Shown: positions 44,301 to 56,240, numbered from the stretch's first letter. The stretch: 64,000 nucleotides of DNA from Knoxdaviesia capensis (GCA_001510575.1 LNGK01000002.1:3460144-3524143), one strand, 5' to 3'. Numbers and translations: made by a program. The notes: generated by a model not told the origin, from the letters alone.

Positions 44301-46817
44301 GTGATCGACGCTGAATCTGTGAGGCTATCGACAAGTCCAACAATGTCGGAGAAATCTTCATCCTTGTCATTTTCGGCGAATTTTTGGATCTCAATCGACG
44401 ATCGGGTCCGGCGCGGCGGGGGTACATGGTCTTCGGGAATTATGGAAGGCCGTGATGATTGCTTCCGTCGCACACTAGTCTCGGAGGGCGTTTGCGTTGA
44501 TCGGGGTAGACTTGTCAGGTCCGACGGGTGAAATAGTTGCGGTCCATCAATGTACCGAGACCCCTGAGAGAAAAAAAGATTGAAGTCAGTTTTCCTCCGT
44601 CCCCCATCAAGTTGAACACCTAGCGCATCATGTTGACTCACAGATCGGTCCATTGGAGGCAGCGCCACTCCCTTGGTAAACGTCATATCGTCGTCCCCAA
44701 AGAGATCGGAATAGTCTTCGACAGACTGCTCGCGGTACAGCACATCAGGCCGGGGCGGAAGCTCAAATCTCTGGTTATGCAGAAAAGTCGGAGCCGGAGC
44801 CAGCCCTGTCACATTCCGAGTTGGAGATCGGGGCCCGGCTGCCGGGGCACCACCGGGAGCCAAAGAGAGCTTCGCAGGGCCGACCGCTCGGGGAGGGTTA
44901 GGCCGCGCAAGAGGCGGTGGTGAGATGTCTCTAGACGCCTCGAGCGCCTGGTAATCCACGCTGTTCTTGCGCGATACCGATATGGGACGGATTGTTTGCT
45001 CTTGAAGCTCGAAAGAGTCCGGGAAGGAGTGATCCATATCCTCCAGTTGCTGCATCTGCATGTGTTGGCGCGGGCCCTTGATGGTGAGCAAGTCGCCGTC
45101 AAAGTCATCGTCGTAGCTGGAATGCCCCTCCATTGAAGCATATGCCTTGAGGCGGTCAGACGAGAGAAGTCCGTTGAAGTTGTCCTGGGGCTTCAGGCGA
45201 GGGTGGAGTGCTGTGGGTGATGACGAGGCAAAATCGTTGTCCCAGTTGTTGTCGTCGGCCAGTTCGGGGGAGCAGAAGTATTCAGGAATCGGTCGCGTCG
45301 GTTTCGGCAGACTAAGCGGACCCTTCGCGGGGGTGACGATTCCGGTGGGCCCAGAGCGCGAGGCTTCAAATGACGACATGCCATGAGGTCCAGCAGCTTC
45401 CCGCATTCTCCACGCGCTTGCTTGTGCGGGGGAAGATCCGCCGTCAGAGCCAACAGATGCACGGAGGTCAGATGACTGTAGAGCCTTATTCCACTGTTTC
45501 ACCTCCTCCACAGCCTGGTTGAAGTTAGACGAGGCCTTGGGTACGGCTGGTTCACTGCGGCGGCAACCCCCGATCCAAGCATGGCGCAGTAGTTTCCGGG
45601 CTGTTACACGGAGGTTAGGGTCTTTCTGGAAGCACTGCATTAGAAAGTCTCGCGCGGCATTCGAGATTCCCTCGGGGAGCGGGGGGTGGTCGTCGTTGAC
45701 AATTGCAAACAGGGCGGGCATAGCAGCCAGGTTATGATAGGGGGGACGGCCCTGCAGTAGCTCGATCACCGTGCAGCCAACACTCCAAATATCGGATGCG
45801 GGGCTCGCGCCTGAGAGTTGGATGATTTCGGGAGCCATCCAGTAAGGTGTTCCGACGACCTGGGCTTCCTTGTCCTGGCCACCACCCAATGTGCTGGTCG
45901 AGACACCGAAGTCGGCAAGTTTGACGGTGCCATCCTTTGTGGTCAGGATGTTGGCGCCCTTGATATCGCGGTGGATGACACCCTGGTCGTGGAGGTACTG
46001 GAGTCCGTGGAGTACTTGGGTCATGTAAACGCCGACGAGGTTCTCGGGGAATTTTCCGTACGCCTTGCATATCGAGTGTAGCGAGCCGTTCTCGCAGTAT
46101 CTAATAACGGATGAGGGTCCGTGTCAGTTATATCAAGACGAGGCAGTCAGATCTTCGATCGGAGAATTGGGTGCCAAGTACTCTAGGATGATGTTCAAAC
46201 AGTCGGCGGACTTGACAAAGCCAATGTATTTGACAATGTTATCGTGCTGTGCTAGGGTTAGAGACAAGACGAACGCACGAAGTTACCGCGATCAATTTGG
46301 GGGTCGGGAGGTTCGAAATCTCACATGAAGGTTTTTGAGGAGGTCGATTTCGGACTGTAAGTGTGAGAAACACGAGGACAAGTCAGTTATAAAGTCAAAG
46401 CACGGAGATATCCCACACGCTGACGGCGAGATTGAGCACACATACCTCGATCATTCGCAGCTCGCTCTTAGGCAAGTCGGCGAGCTTGATCTGCTTTACG
46501 GCCACAGCCTCACCAGTTCCCCAGTTGAAAGCTTTGTAAACCGAGCCGAAGGCACCTTTACCGATGCACTCTCCCAAACGCTAGATGTATGGTGGTAGTC
46601 TCATTAGCACTCTAAGGTCGAAGAAGCATTTGAGATTCACGTGGGCAGTTCTCACGTAGTCCTTGAGGCCAGGATCTTGTAGCGCCGAGGACTCGCGTCC
46701 GTGGCTCTTTTCTCGTTTGGGGGTTCCGGGAGTTCGGTCGGGCCGCGAAGCTACTGCAGCCACTCGCGCATTGCCCGCATGGTACGGGCGGTCGCCGTGA
46801 AAGGAAGTTGGAATCAT
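41393..46817 (-). CDS. sepH: SepH / Cdc7-type septation protein kinase
   Basis: Ser/Thr kinase at the head of the septation initiation network, acting at spindle poles and septa to trigger cytokinesis. Seven exons: 46656..46817, 46446..46580, 46325..46354, 46182..46246, 44642..46100, 42822..44563 and 41393..42749; 4950 nt, 1649 residues. The kinase domain starts at about 55: glycine loop IGKGAFGSVYKA, VAVK (K83), HRDIKGAN (D176), DFG (194-196), GTPYWMAPEI. The middle is disordered (Ser/Pro-rich, DYSDLFGDDDMTF). The C-terminal half has helical armadillo-like repeats (LLPILEILEP, VLNTMFNLCRL), then a Ser/Gly/His-rich tail. The third exon is only 30 nt. The 78-nt intron 44564..44641 is stop-free and in frame, but its gtgagt/aactgac/ctctcag signals are strong. 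Start: first in-frame ATG. Confidence 0.9.
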
Positions 46818-49800
46818 GGTCGCGCACAGAGAAAGCAATTGGGTGTGGATGGGAGAATTAGGAGAGATTAAACACCCGAAAGAAGTAGGTCTTTGGGTGT
46901 GTTGAGATTAAGAACTAAAAAGAGCGGATTGTTTTGGTACGACAGCGAAGGTAGGTACTCGAGGAGCGAGTCAGGACAGGCAGGAGACAGAAGCCGAAGG
47001 AGCGTGCCCCGGTGTCTTTACACACCACTCAAGGCGGTCCGGCGTTCTCAGCAGGACCGCCGGGGTTGACGACTCTGGGGTTTCTCGTCGGGATGTGCGT
47101 AGGGCTTGGTCCGACACCGGTTCACAAGCGATTCGTCGAAGTCATTCCGGACACACTGAACTAGGAGAGTCGAAGCAAACGCGGGGACCAGCGTGGAGAG
47201 ATTGTCGTCGCAGATATGTCGGGACTGGTGGTGAGAAATGGAGAGTACGAGAGAGGCAGAGTCGTGAGTGAGAGTTGGAGGTGAACGGAAGGCCCAGCCA
47301 GGAACAAATTGTTATGGGAATAATCAAGAAAAAAAGGGAAATATGATTTAGGGTGTGACGTTTGGCCAAGCACAAGGCAGAAAGAGCCCTAGCAGAGAGT
47401 ATACGGTCAAAGAAGGAGAACAAGGAAAGGGAGAGGAAAAAGAAAAGAAGATTGCAGTGAGATATCACACATCCCGTCACAAGGATCACAACGAGGGAGG
47501 GTTTGTGACTTGCTCCAGAGGAGTTGGAGGAGAGATGAACGTGAGAGAGGGAGAAGAGGAGAAGAGATTTGATATCTAGATTTTAGGCGCCAAAGAGTGA
47601 GATTGTGAGAGGGAGCTTTTTCCTCTCTCTGAGACCTGGGTCCTGGTTCTAGTTCAGAAATCGAAGGTCTTCGAGGGTTGATCGACTGGGGGGGTGGGGG
47701 AGAAGAAGAAGCCGGGGGGGGCTGTTGAACTTGGGGGTTCGTGTGGTCGACAGGCCGTCGTCGAGAGAACCAGAGATCAAGAGACACAGGGATAGCAGAA
47801 AGAAGAGGACCGAACACCGGAATCACCAAACAAGCCCGAGAGAGGGAGGAGAACCCGAAGAAGTCAGACCTGTACTGTATGTAAACGAGGCCAGCAAACC
47901 ACACCAGGAACGGTGAGAGGGAAGAAAAGAAGGGCAAATCAGAGAGACACGGGAAGAAAGGTGTGTATGGGAGGGAGGTTGAGTTAGTCCAGCAGGTGGC
48001 GGCCAGGTGTAGCCAGGTGCAGCCAACAGACAACCAAAACACGTAGCCGCGTCTAGACTTTTTCTTCATCTGCTTCTTGTCCGTGCTCCGTATCTCTCAG
48101 TGTGAAGAGGTGATCTATCTCCAGTTTGGAAAAGGAAAAAGAGGTTTTATCGAGATTACCAAGTGTTATTGCATTGCTAAACCCACTCCAGTTGCACACA
48201 GTCCCGTACAGGAAAAAAGAAAACAATGTCTCTGGCATTAGGCCTGGAAGGGCTGGATTTTTCGATCAGCCATGGGGTTTTTGGTACTGTGTGCTCAGGT
48301 TCACGCGCGTTTCGACGAGATTTCACGAAGAGAAAAAGAAAATAAGTAATAATAAATAAATAAATATAAATAAAAACCCGCTGTGAGGTGACGCTACAGT
48401 GGAGCGCTGATGACATCCAGTCGGGTGCATTGGCAGCTTGGAGGTTTTTTGGAGTTTTTCTTTTCTGCTGGTGGTGGGTGGTGGGGGAGAAGTGAACTGA
48501 TAGGGCCCGCATACCATTGAGGGGGGAGGAGGAGGAGGAGTTGGCGATGGTGGCTCGTGTGAGTGTATCATGTATCCACAGCAGTGCCCTCACGTCTCCC
48601 ACGCTCCGGTGATGCCTAGACAGAACCGTCATTATCATCTAATATAGTCGTCGCCTCGCTCCTATTGCCGTTGTGGCTCGTATTTCTCTGCCACCCTTCC
48701 CTCTTGCTTGTCTTGGCCGAATGGCTCAGACGTGCCCATTCCTGAAACACACACAGAGGTGGTTGAGGGAGGAAGATGGATATCAGTGGTGGACACTGGG
48801 CAAGATATGCAAGCTCTCTCCCGCTCACGCGACGGTAAAACCACCGCACTTCTGCAGTGATCTGGGTTCACATTGATACATACTGTACTGTACACCGCTC
48901 CCGCCTGCCACCAGCAAGCCCTCTTGGGCCGCCGCCTGTGATCAACCAAATCCTTTCGCAGCTGAGCTCCACCCCGTCGTCCAGACTAGACGGTTTAGTG
49001 TCGACGTCTAGCATCAGCATTATACCAGGCAAAACGCGGTTGAATCGAAGCCAACACAGGAAAAAATGGGGGGGGATATCTGTTTCTTTAATTTGCCCAC
49101 AAAGTCCGGCCGGTGATGGTCAGATCTAGCAAACATTTGATTGACCCGTGAGGCAAGATATAATTTCCCCTTTTCCGTTCGTGTGTCTCTCTCTTTCTCT
49201 CCGCGTTTCTGGTATCCGCTGGGATCCGCTCGCTCAACCCGTGTTTCCTCTCTCACTCGCTCTCAGCACGCATGACACTGAAAGCTTGCTTGTTTGGTAT
49301 GCCCGTTTTGTATTACCGAAAAAAAAAAAAAGGCCCAGGAATGGCCATCGGCGCTTGACAAGGCAAGGGAGGAGGTTCTTCAAAGGCCCGCAGCGCTCTC
49401 TCTTTCGTTTCTACCCGTGGGTCGTCGCATTTCGGAACTGCTTCCTCGCCCATTTGTCTGTGTAATACCAATATGCGGCCGGGACCCCAAAAGAAACACG
49501 TCAGTATATGTTTTACCCAGATGGAGACTGCGGGGGAGAGAGAATATCTGTCTCTTTTTTCTTCCTTTTTTTCCCGTCTCTCCAAAATTTCGGCGCCCTG
49601 GTTCCTGAATTTAATGTCCCTTGACGTGCCTGATCTAGCCTAAGTCGGCACGTTTTAGCAGTCTAAATCCAGGAACCAAAAAACCAGGCCGCTTGGTTTG
49701 CTGTCGATCAAATGAGGAGCTTTTTCGAGTTATATTACACACTCGAGTTAGCAAGAAGAAAAGGAAATCTCTGTAAGGGACATATCTCCTTTCTATGAGC

Positions 49801-51275
49801 CGTCTTCCGGCTGGAAATACCGTTAGGGCAAAGAACGAACTTCTCATAAATCTCGTAATTCTTCCATTCCAAGAACCCCGAGCGGAAAGATGTGCAATTC
49901 GGCCAATCTCGTCACTAATCTCGTCGGAATTCAATATCTGTCCAGGGATGTTCCAGTATTACTCGGAGTGTTCTTGATTTCAGGGATAGAACCACACCCC
50001 CAGAAAGCTGTGTTCATTTCCATTGTCAATCTCTGCCCGTCATGCTTTCCTGTCTTTCCTGTTGTAATCCAGGGAACCCCGAAAGAGAGACATCTATAAC
50101 AGACGATCTTTATGGTTGTCGCCACTGAACACTCAGTCGGCCAAAGTGTCGATCTCAGACCTAAGCCTACAGTAGGTTTCCTTCCGGCTGTCCTTTGCCT
50201 GTTGGGTTACAGTCCTCACAACCTGGTTTTCTGCCGATTTTCGAGGCCATGGAAGAGCTGCGAACACTCTCGACACCCCGGGCAAGCTCGTGATTATCCT
50301 AGGGAATATAACACGTTGTATATATCACTGCCCGTTGTTAGAATCCTCGATGTCGCCCAAATTGCAACCAGAAAAAAAGTTCCTGCCCAGGATTGTCAAA
50401 GACACGGCAAAGATCCGAACAAGAAAAATATGATCGGACTCCTCACCTGAGATGTGATTAGATGAGATGAGATGAGATGAGAGATTCATGCACTGTCACA
50501 ATGTTTTTCGGTTCCCCAGAACAAGGCATACGGACTCACGGAGTCTAGCCACAGTCTCGGAGTCCTAAACCCAGTTTCGATCACCAATTTCCACTCTATC
50601 ATTTCATCTACACTCGAACTACATTCGTACTGAATCTCTCATAAGTTATTACGTATCCCCGACCTATACGATACTTGCACAACCCTAGAGAAGATGCTAT
50701 CACGGTCGGTCTTGCCGTTAGTGTCAACATACGATACTATGTCTTTCCAGAAGCAGATCCGGCTGGCTAAGGCCGCCGCCTTCCCCACACGGCATATGCC
50801 GACTGCGTTTGTGTCCAACTCTAGGTAGGATATCATGAGCATTTCAGATTTCAGTCCAGAATTCATCTGGCAGTGCAGAATTTCAATATAATTCCATGGC
50901 CACACTACACGTATATGTAGCTCCACGTGGGAAGCAATATCAGAGCGAAATCGTTTTCATACTTCATTGGAGTCCGTAACCCATGTCCCGAAGTACGATG
51001 GTAAAAGAAATCAAAGCCAAACCCTAACCCGAGTTCCCTCGAGCGTTGCGTTCAGAACCCGGGCCTGTGGCACAACAAAAAACAAAGATATCAAAGCTAG
51101 CTCGTGTGCGTATTGCCCGATTTTAATGAGAGAATAAAACACCAGTATACTCCATTGCTTTTGGAGAGGAGCTGTCTTGACGACAGAACCGCCAGAAAGA
51201 CGCCGAAAGAAACAAAAACCATACACACACACGCTGGACGCAATCAAAGGCTAAGAAAAAGAGAAAAAAAAACTT
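46818..51275. other. Long intergenic: SepH leader and gene-free DNA
   Basis: About 4.5 kb. The SepH side has no ATG on the minus strand from 46818 to about 47140. A 220-codon minus-strand frame (47407..48069) is rich in Ser/Pro/Phe and looks like translated pyrimidine-rich leader. A (GATGA)4 repeat lies at 50461..50480. Nothing else is recognisable. Confidence 0.5.
50461..50480 (+). repeat. (GATGA)4 pentanucleotide repeat
   Basis: Four tandem GATGA units in gene-free DNA, with a related GATGTGATTA just before. Confidence 0.85.
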
Positions 51276-53093
51276 TCATATGCCCGCGCGCCGGCCTGAG
51301 TTGAGCTGGGAGCCGTGGGACGCTTGCGCCGAACTCTGGTCTGCAGAGGCCGACGCAGCGCGCTGCCAGGATGTCCCAGAGACGGTAATGCCCGCCGCCG
51401 CCATGACCGCCGCCGCGCCCTCCCGACCGGCAGCGTGGGTGGCAGCATAAAACGCAGCGTCAAACGCGCGCCGAGACATAGGCACACCGCCCACGCTTGC
51501 CCGCGATGGGGCATCCGGATCAGGGCGAACAGGGCGGTTTTCAAACGTTCGCACTCCATTATGCTCATCCTCATCTTCTTGATCCTCCTCCTCCGCCTCC
51601 TCCTCGACTTCCTCCTCTTCGTCGTGGTACTGGTATAAGCATTCCTCGCAGTCGTCGTCGCACGGAGTCATCATAGAGTGGGAATGACGATGGGAGTGGA
51701 GGCGATCGTACAAACGGGCTTGGTGGATGCCATAGTCATCGGTGGTATCGGACTCGTTGCCGCCATCGACATCGTCCATTTCGTCACCATCATCTGGGGA
51801 CTCCTCTCCGGCATCATCCTCACGGTACATACCGGATAATGGGCTATCGGGATGGTCATTGACAGCCTGGGCTTCAGCGGCTAGTCTTCTTGCTTCCAGA
51901 AAGGCGGGTCGCGGTTGTAACTGACGCCGCTGAATGGCCTGCAACGCGGCCTGCTGTCGTTCTGCGGGAGTGGGGTTGAGGCTGTTGAGGCGGCCTATCT
52001 CCTCGAAGATTTCTTCTGGAGCTTCCGAGAAGTGGCCGAGGACATCATCGTAATGCAAAGTGTTGTTTGATCTGCTCGATCCCGAGGGGGGTGCGTCCTC
52101 ATCAAGCGGGGGAAAGCGCGCAATGGGCCGCCTTCGAGAGTGGGAAGTATTGGCGGGCCCGTCGGTTGTGGTGACTGGCCCGTCAGCCGACTGGGCCTGG
52201 TTTGCAGCCATGGCGACGGATGCAAAAGAAGAGCCGGCGCTTGGTGGCTGAGGATCGGCAGTGAGGGTAGTGAGTAGCGTATTCCAGCCAGCATCACCCT
52301 CGGGGCTGATGCTCCGGTCGCGATCACCCAGCCCGTCAACATGGCGATTGGCCGGGGGCGGCGCGGACTGGACAGGGCGCGAGGAAGGCACTTCCGTGCC
52401 AACGTCGGGGAACAGATACTCCACAGACCAGAAGTCTGCCAGCTCGCGCAAGGTGCGGCGCCGCCCCGGCGAGGAGAGCTCGCTGTTCCCGCCACGTGAT
52501 AGTCGCTCTGAGAGAGCAACGCTACGCTCGATGATATCATGCTCATCGTCATGGGCATCACGGCTGCCAGAAGCCCAGTCTGGGACGGCGTTTCCCCCGA
52601 TTGGGCCCGGTAAGGGAATACTATTCCTGTCGACGGGCATGCGGGATTGACGACCAGCTGTGGTTGCATCCTCTAGGATGTTATGAAGACGATGGAGGAG
52701 GGTCGAGGCACGGGATATCTGAGAGGCGCGGAGGGTCGTCACGGGGCGCCGGCGGTTCGCGGGGGTGGGATAGGTTGGGAAGCTCGGGGGGTCCGTACCG
52801 GACCGCGATTGCGATTGCGACTGCGGACGCAGTGGCGGCGGCGGCGACCGTGGCCATATTGCAGAGATAGACCGCTCCCGGTTGAGATCCTGGTTCCGCG
52901 TGCGGCGGCGGATAATGCGAGTGGTGGTAGTGTTGGGGGCGATGATAGATCGTCTAGCTTTTTCTTTGGTGTCCGACTCAGTCGGAGCGATGAACAGCCT
53001 GGATGGGGGTGCGAGGCAGTCAAAAGGTTAGTGGGAACGACGCAATAGTATCATGGAACGTGATGCGAAGGTGATGACTTACGGGAGGCCCAT
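51276..53093 (-). CDS. Unknown acidic low-complexity protein
   Basis: I recognise no domain. Exons: 53083..53093 and 51276..52998 (1734 nt, 577 residues). The first exon is only 11 nt, encoding MGLP with the second exon (LFIAPTESDTKEKARRS). The splice is well marked (GTAAGT, and a CCATCCAG acceptor with actaac upstream). The N-terminus is basic (RIIRRRTRNQDLNRER), followed by Pro/Ser/Arg-rich sequence, RTLRELADFWSVEYLFPD, a Cys pair in TPCDDDCEECLYQYHDEE, a run of 20-odd acidic residues, then the Ala-rich FDAAFYAATHAAGREGAAAVMAAAG. No membrane segment is seen. It looks like a conserved fungal hypothetical; an E3-like or nuclear role is speculation. Divergent from dihydrofolate synthetase. Confidence 0.75.
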
Positions 53094-53867
53094 GATGACA
53101 GCGGCAATGGCGAATGAAATCAAGACGAGAAAGATTGGCACGAATGGAAATGTGACGTGGGGAGATAGATTTGTAGAGAAAAAGAAGTATGCGATGGAAG
53201 ATGGAGGAAGATATGGATGTGCCAGATGATGGAGGCGCAAATCTGAGCAGGGAAGAAGAAGAAAAGTGAGGCTGAAAGACGGAGGCCCAGTCAGGGGACC
53301 GTTGCCGCGAGCTGAGTGGTAGGAGAGGCCGGAGATGGGATTGAGGAGCAGCAACGACGGTGATCGGGACAACGGAGGAACGGAGGGCAACTCAAGTGGA
53401 GGAATATATTATCGATGATTGCGAAGATTAGATTTCGGCGATGAACACACCGAAACCGGGGGGGAGGGAGGCGTGCCACGCGTTTGCTCGGTGGGAGCCG
53501 GTCTAGAGACGGAATAACAACAGCGAATCGCACGAACGCCGAGAGGCAAGAGATCGCAGGCGAATCAAACACGGCGGCGCGTCAAAACAGAGAACCAAAA
53601 AGAACGTGACAGGTACGATGATAGGGTGATAAGAAAAGGCAAGGGGGAGAGAAATATGATGGAAATCCGGCAGATTTCGATGGAGTTTTGCTCTTTTTGT
53701 GGCGGCGTTTGTTGCCTGGAGCAGAAAAAAAAAAAAAAAAAGGCCCTCCGCTTGGCTTTTCTGGAGAATTGAGAAGCAGGCGAAGCGCTTAGATTTTGCG
53801 GCAAGACAGAAATTTTCAGGGTTTTGCTCCTGTTGCATTGTCTGGGGTGGATTATATAAGGCCGGAT

Positions 53868-53895
53868 GTTGACACCTGACGCTTTAGGTGTCAAC
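53868..53895. repeat. Perfect 10-bp inverted repeat
   Basis: The arms GTTGACACCT and AGGTGTCAAC enclose 8 nt. It lies between two divergent genes and next to a TATA-like element. It may be a hairpin or a dyad for a dimeric regulator, since TGACA/TGTCA half-sites face each other. Confidence 0.65.
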
Positions 53896-54358
53896 TTTCC
53901 ACCCCCTGAACCCTGAATTTTGACACTGCAAGGCGTGCGACTGTGAACAAGACCGCCTGAAGATCGAGAGAGGGTGTGCCCTTTTCAGATGAGATTACCC
54001 AGAGCCAGCGCGTGTCTTCCCACCTTCGCCAATGGTTGATGGTTGCTTATAGTGCCAAACAGCCGGATGTCACGGAGGGACACGGAGAGAGGAACGCTGT
54101 TAGCCAGGGATATGCTCCCTGCATTGACAATATACTGAGCGCACATGTCGCATGTTAACATCGGACTGTGGACCGCTCCATTCGGGTACATGCAGGTGTA
54201 TGTACTATGAACATGAGCACACTCTTTTTTGCATCTCGGAGCTTCTCTGGCTGGCTTGTCATGCAGGCAATCGACGGCGGCTCCTTCCTTTCGGTGGGTA
54301 CAGAAGAAGGGCACCCCTGGCTTCCGCGTAAAGCGTTAACGCGTTAGTCATCGCGCGT

Positions 54359-54369
54359 TGAGTCACGTG
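54359..54369 (+). promoter_or_regulatory. Overlapping TGAGTCA and CACGTG boxes upstream of FOL3
   Basis: A TGAGTCA (Gcn4/CpcA consensus) runs directly into a CACGTG E-box, about 340 bp upstream of the dihydrofolate synthetase start. The heptamer alone is expected about eight times per window; the overlap is rarer. Confidence 0.4.
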
Positions 54370-54706
54370 TCGCGTCCGACGCTGCTTGCTGGAGATTTCC
54401 CCCCCCCCTCGATCCCCTGCAGATTTTCGATGTCTTCTTCCTGAACAAGCGTCTGAAGGGTTGTTTTTGGTTTAGCATCTTGCATGCTCTAAGTGAGATG
54501 CTTTATCTCATTCTCGCGTGGTCGCTGTAATAGGTCTGTGTCTTTGTTTTGGCGGTCTTGCCGCCGGGCGCTTGCTTTCCTCCTTGACAGGCTTCTAGAA
54601 CACAAACCAAGACCCGCCAACCCTTCGCTTAGGCTGTGTTTCCCCCGGACTGTCGATTCTCTCCTCCCCTCCCCTCCCGTCTCGCTTCCTTTCCGGAACC
54701 GCAGCA

Positions 54707-56005
54707 ATGCAGTCGCCCTCTGCCGCGCCGATCATCCGCCTCGGCCTCTCGCGCATGCGCCAGCTGTACGATGGCACGCCCCAGTCCTGGTCGGCGGTGC
54801 ACGTCGCCGGCACCAACGGCAAGGGCTCGATCTGCGCGTACACGTCGGCGCTGCTCGCCCTCGCGGGAGCCAGCCACGGCCGGTTCACCTCGCCGTTCGT
54901 GCACACGCCCGAGGACTCGATCTGCATCAACGGCGCGCCGATTTCCGCTGCAACCTACGCGCGGCTGTACAGCGAGCTGGCGCGGCCGGCTCCCGACGGC
55001 GACACGCCCACGCCGTTCGAGGTGATGACGCTGGTTGCGTTCCGCGCGTTCCAGGATGCGGGCGTGCGGTTCGGCGTGGTCGAGGTGGGGCTGGGCGGTC
55101 GGCTGGACTCGACGAATGTGGTGCAGTACAAGGCTGTGACGGTGATATCGAAGATCGGCCTGGATCACCGCCAGTTTCTGGGCGATTCGGTTGAGGCGGT
55201 GGCGCGCGAGAAGGCTGGAATCATGAACGGAGCGCCGTGTGTGGTCGATGGCACCAATTCCCCAGCTGTGGTCGATGTCCTGCGCCGCGAGTCCGACCGT
55301 ACCGGATCACCGCTGTTACTGACGACGGAGGAACCGGGTCTTCTGGAGGAGTTGCGTGATGCCGCTGTCCCATTGAATTATGCCCCACACGAGATCGAGA
55401 ACATGGCCTGCGCCGTGCTTGCCTGCCGTCGCGGCCTGCCGGATATCAGTCTTGCACCACTCTCCTCTCTCCCCTCTCTGCTCCAGTCTACACGCATGCC
55501 GGGCCGACTACAACAAATCAGTATCTCCAACCGGGTCCCGAAACGCCGAGCAGATGTTCTATTAGATGGCGCCCACAACGACATTGGCGTCCAGGCACTA
55601 GCCGCGCATGTGGGCCAGGCCTTCCGAACCAGCCCTGAACAGCGGGTGACCTGGGTCATTGCGCTGTCAGATCCGCGCCGTGAAGATGCCGTCACGCTTC
55701 TCGGCCAGCTCGTAGCTCCGTGGGACACTGTAATATTCACCAAATACGGCCAGGACGACGCCGTGCCTAGTACTGGAGTGCGGCCACCGGCGATAGACCC
55801 CGACGAGCTGGCCACACGGTACACTGAGCATCTGCAGAACACCCCAACAGAGTCGACACGTGAGGGTGCAACCGTGTACGTATGCGGTGATGTTGACTCG
55901 GCCGCCCGTCTCGCTGTCGACCTTGCTGGAGAGGAACCTCTGGTTATCGCTGGTAGCTTGTATCTAGTGTCAGAGGTGTTGAGGTGGCTTGGACCTGGAC
56001 AATAA
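54707..56005 (+). CDS. FOL3: Dihydrofolate synthetase (FolC/Mur-ligase family)
   Basis: ATP-dependent ligase joining dihydropteroate and L-glutamate to give dihydrofolate, in the cytosol or mitochondria. Single exon, 432 residues, the usual size. Motifs: P-loop VAGTNGKGS (33-41), TSPFVHTPEDSICINGAPIS, GVVEVGLGGRLDSTNVV, VISKIGLDHRQFLGDSVEAVA with the catalytic Lys/His segment, REKAGIM, and LLDGAHN for the second domain. YVCGDVDSAARLA and IAGSLYLVSEV end the protein. The first ATG is used. It lies between an unknown divergent gene and a DUF218 gene 235 bp downstream. Folylpolyglutamate synthase is the close alternative; size and the fungal Fol3-like start favour dihydrofolate synthetase. Confidence 0.88.
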   Translation: MQSPSAAPIIRLGLSRMRQLYDGTPQSWSAVHVAGTNGKGSICAYTSALLALAGASHGRFTSPFVHTPEDSICINGAPISAATYARLYSELARPAPDGDTPTPFEVMTLVAFRAFQDAGVRFGVVEVGLGGRLDSTNVVQYKAVTVISKIGLDHRQFLGDSVEAVAREKAGIMNGAPCVVDGTNSPAVVDVLRRESDRTGSPLLLTTEEPGLLEELRDAAVPLNYAPHEIENMACAVLACRRGLPDISLAPLSSLPSLLQSTRMPGRLQQISISNRVPKRRADVLLDGAHNDIGVQALAAHVGQAFRTSPEQRVTWVIALSDPRREDAVTLLGQLVAPWDTVIFTKYGQDDAVPSTGVRPPAIDPDELATRYTEHLQNTPTESTREGATVYVCGDVDSAARLAVDLAGEEPLVIAGSLYLVSEVLRWLGPGQ

Positions 56006-56240
56006 ATAAGCCTCGATTCTCTGAAGCCCTCGTTCTCCTTGTATGCACGAGCCTGATAATTTCTCCCTAAGGCGTAGGCTCAGTTCCAGCAGTTCGCAAG
56101 AACCTGTGAGCTGTACTGTAACCCTAACGAACCCTACTTTCATCCTGGTTTAATTTCCCCCTCGTCTCCTTTCCGCCGCTTGCCCTTCCTTCAACACGTT
56201 AAGCAACATCACTCAGATTTTCATCCTCACTTTTCCTGAC
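56006..56240. promoter_or_regulatory. FOL3 3' region and DUF218 gene promoter
   Basis: 235 bp between tandem genes. It contains CTAACGAACCCTA-type telo-box sequence (about 56118-56135) roughly 110 bp before the DUF218 start. Confidence 0.45.

Larger units (their letters stand above)
53094..54706. promoter_or_regulatory. Divergent region, unknown acidic gene / FOL3
   Basis: About 1.6 kb. A TATA-like ATTATATAAGG (near 53851) is followed by a perfect 10-bp inverted repeat (53868..53895). Closer to FOL3 lie ACGCGT-type boxes (54339-54345), an overlapping TGAGTCACGTG (54359..54369) and a C8 run. The FOL3 leader is CT-rich. Confidence 0.5.

Noticed and set aside
47407..48069. A 220-codon minus-strand frame upstream of SepH
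   Set aside because: It translates pyrimidine-rich leader DNA into Ser/Pro/Leu/Phe repeats; there is no similarity.
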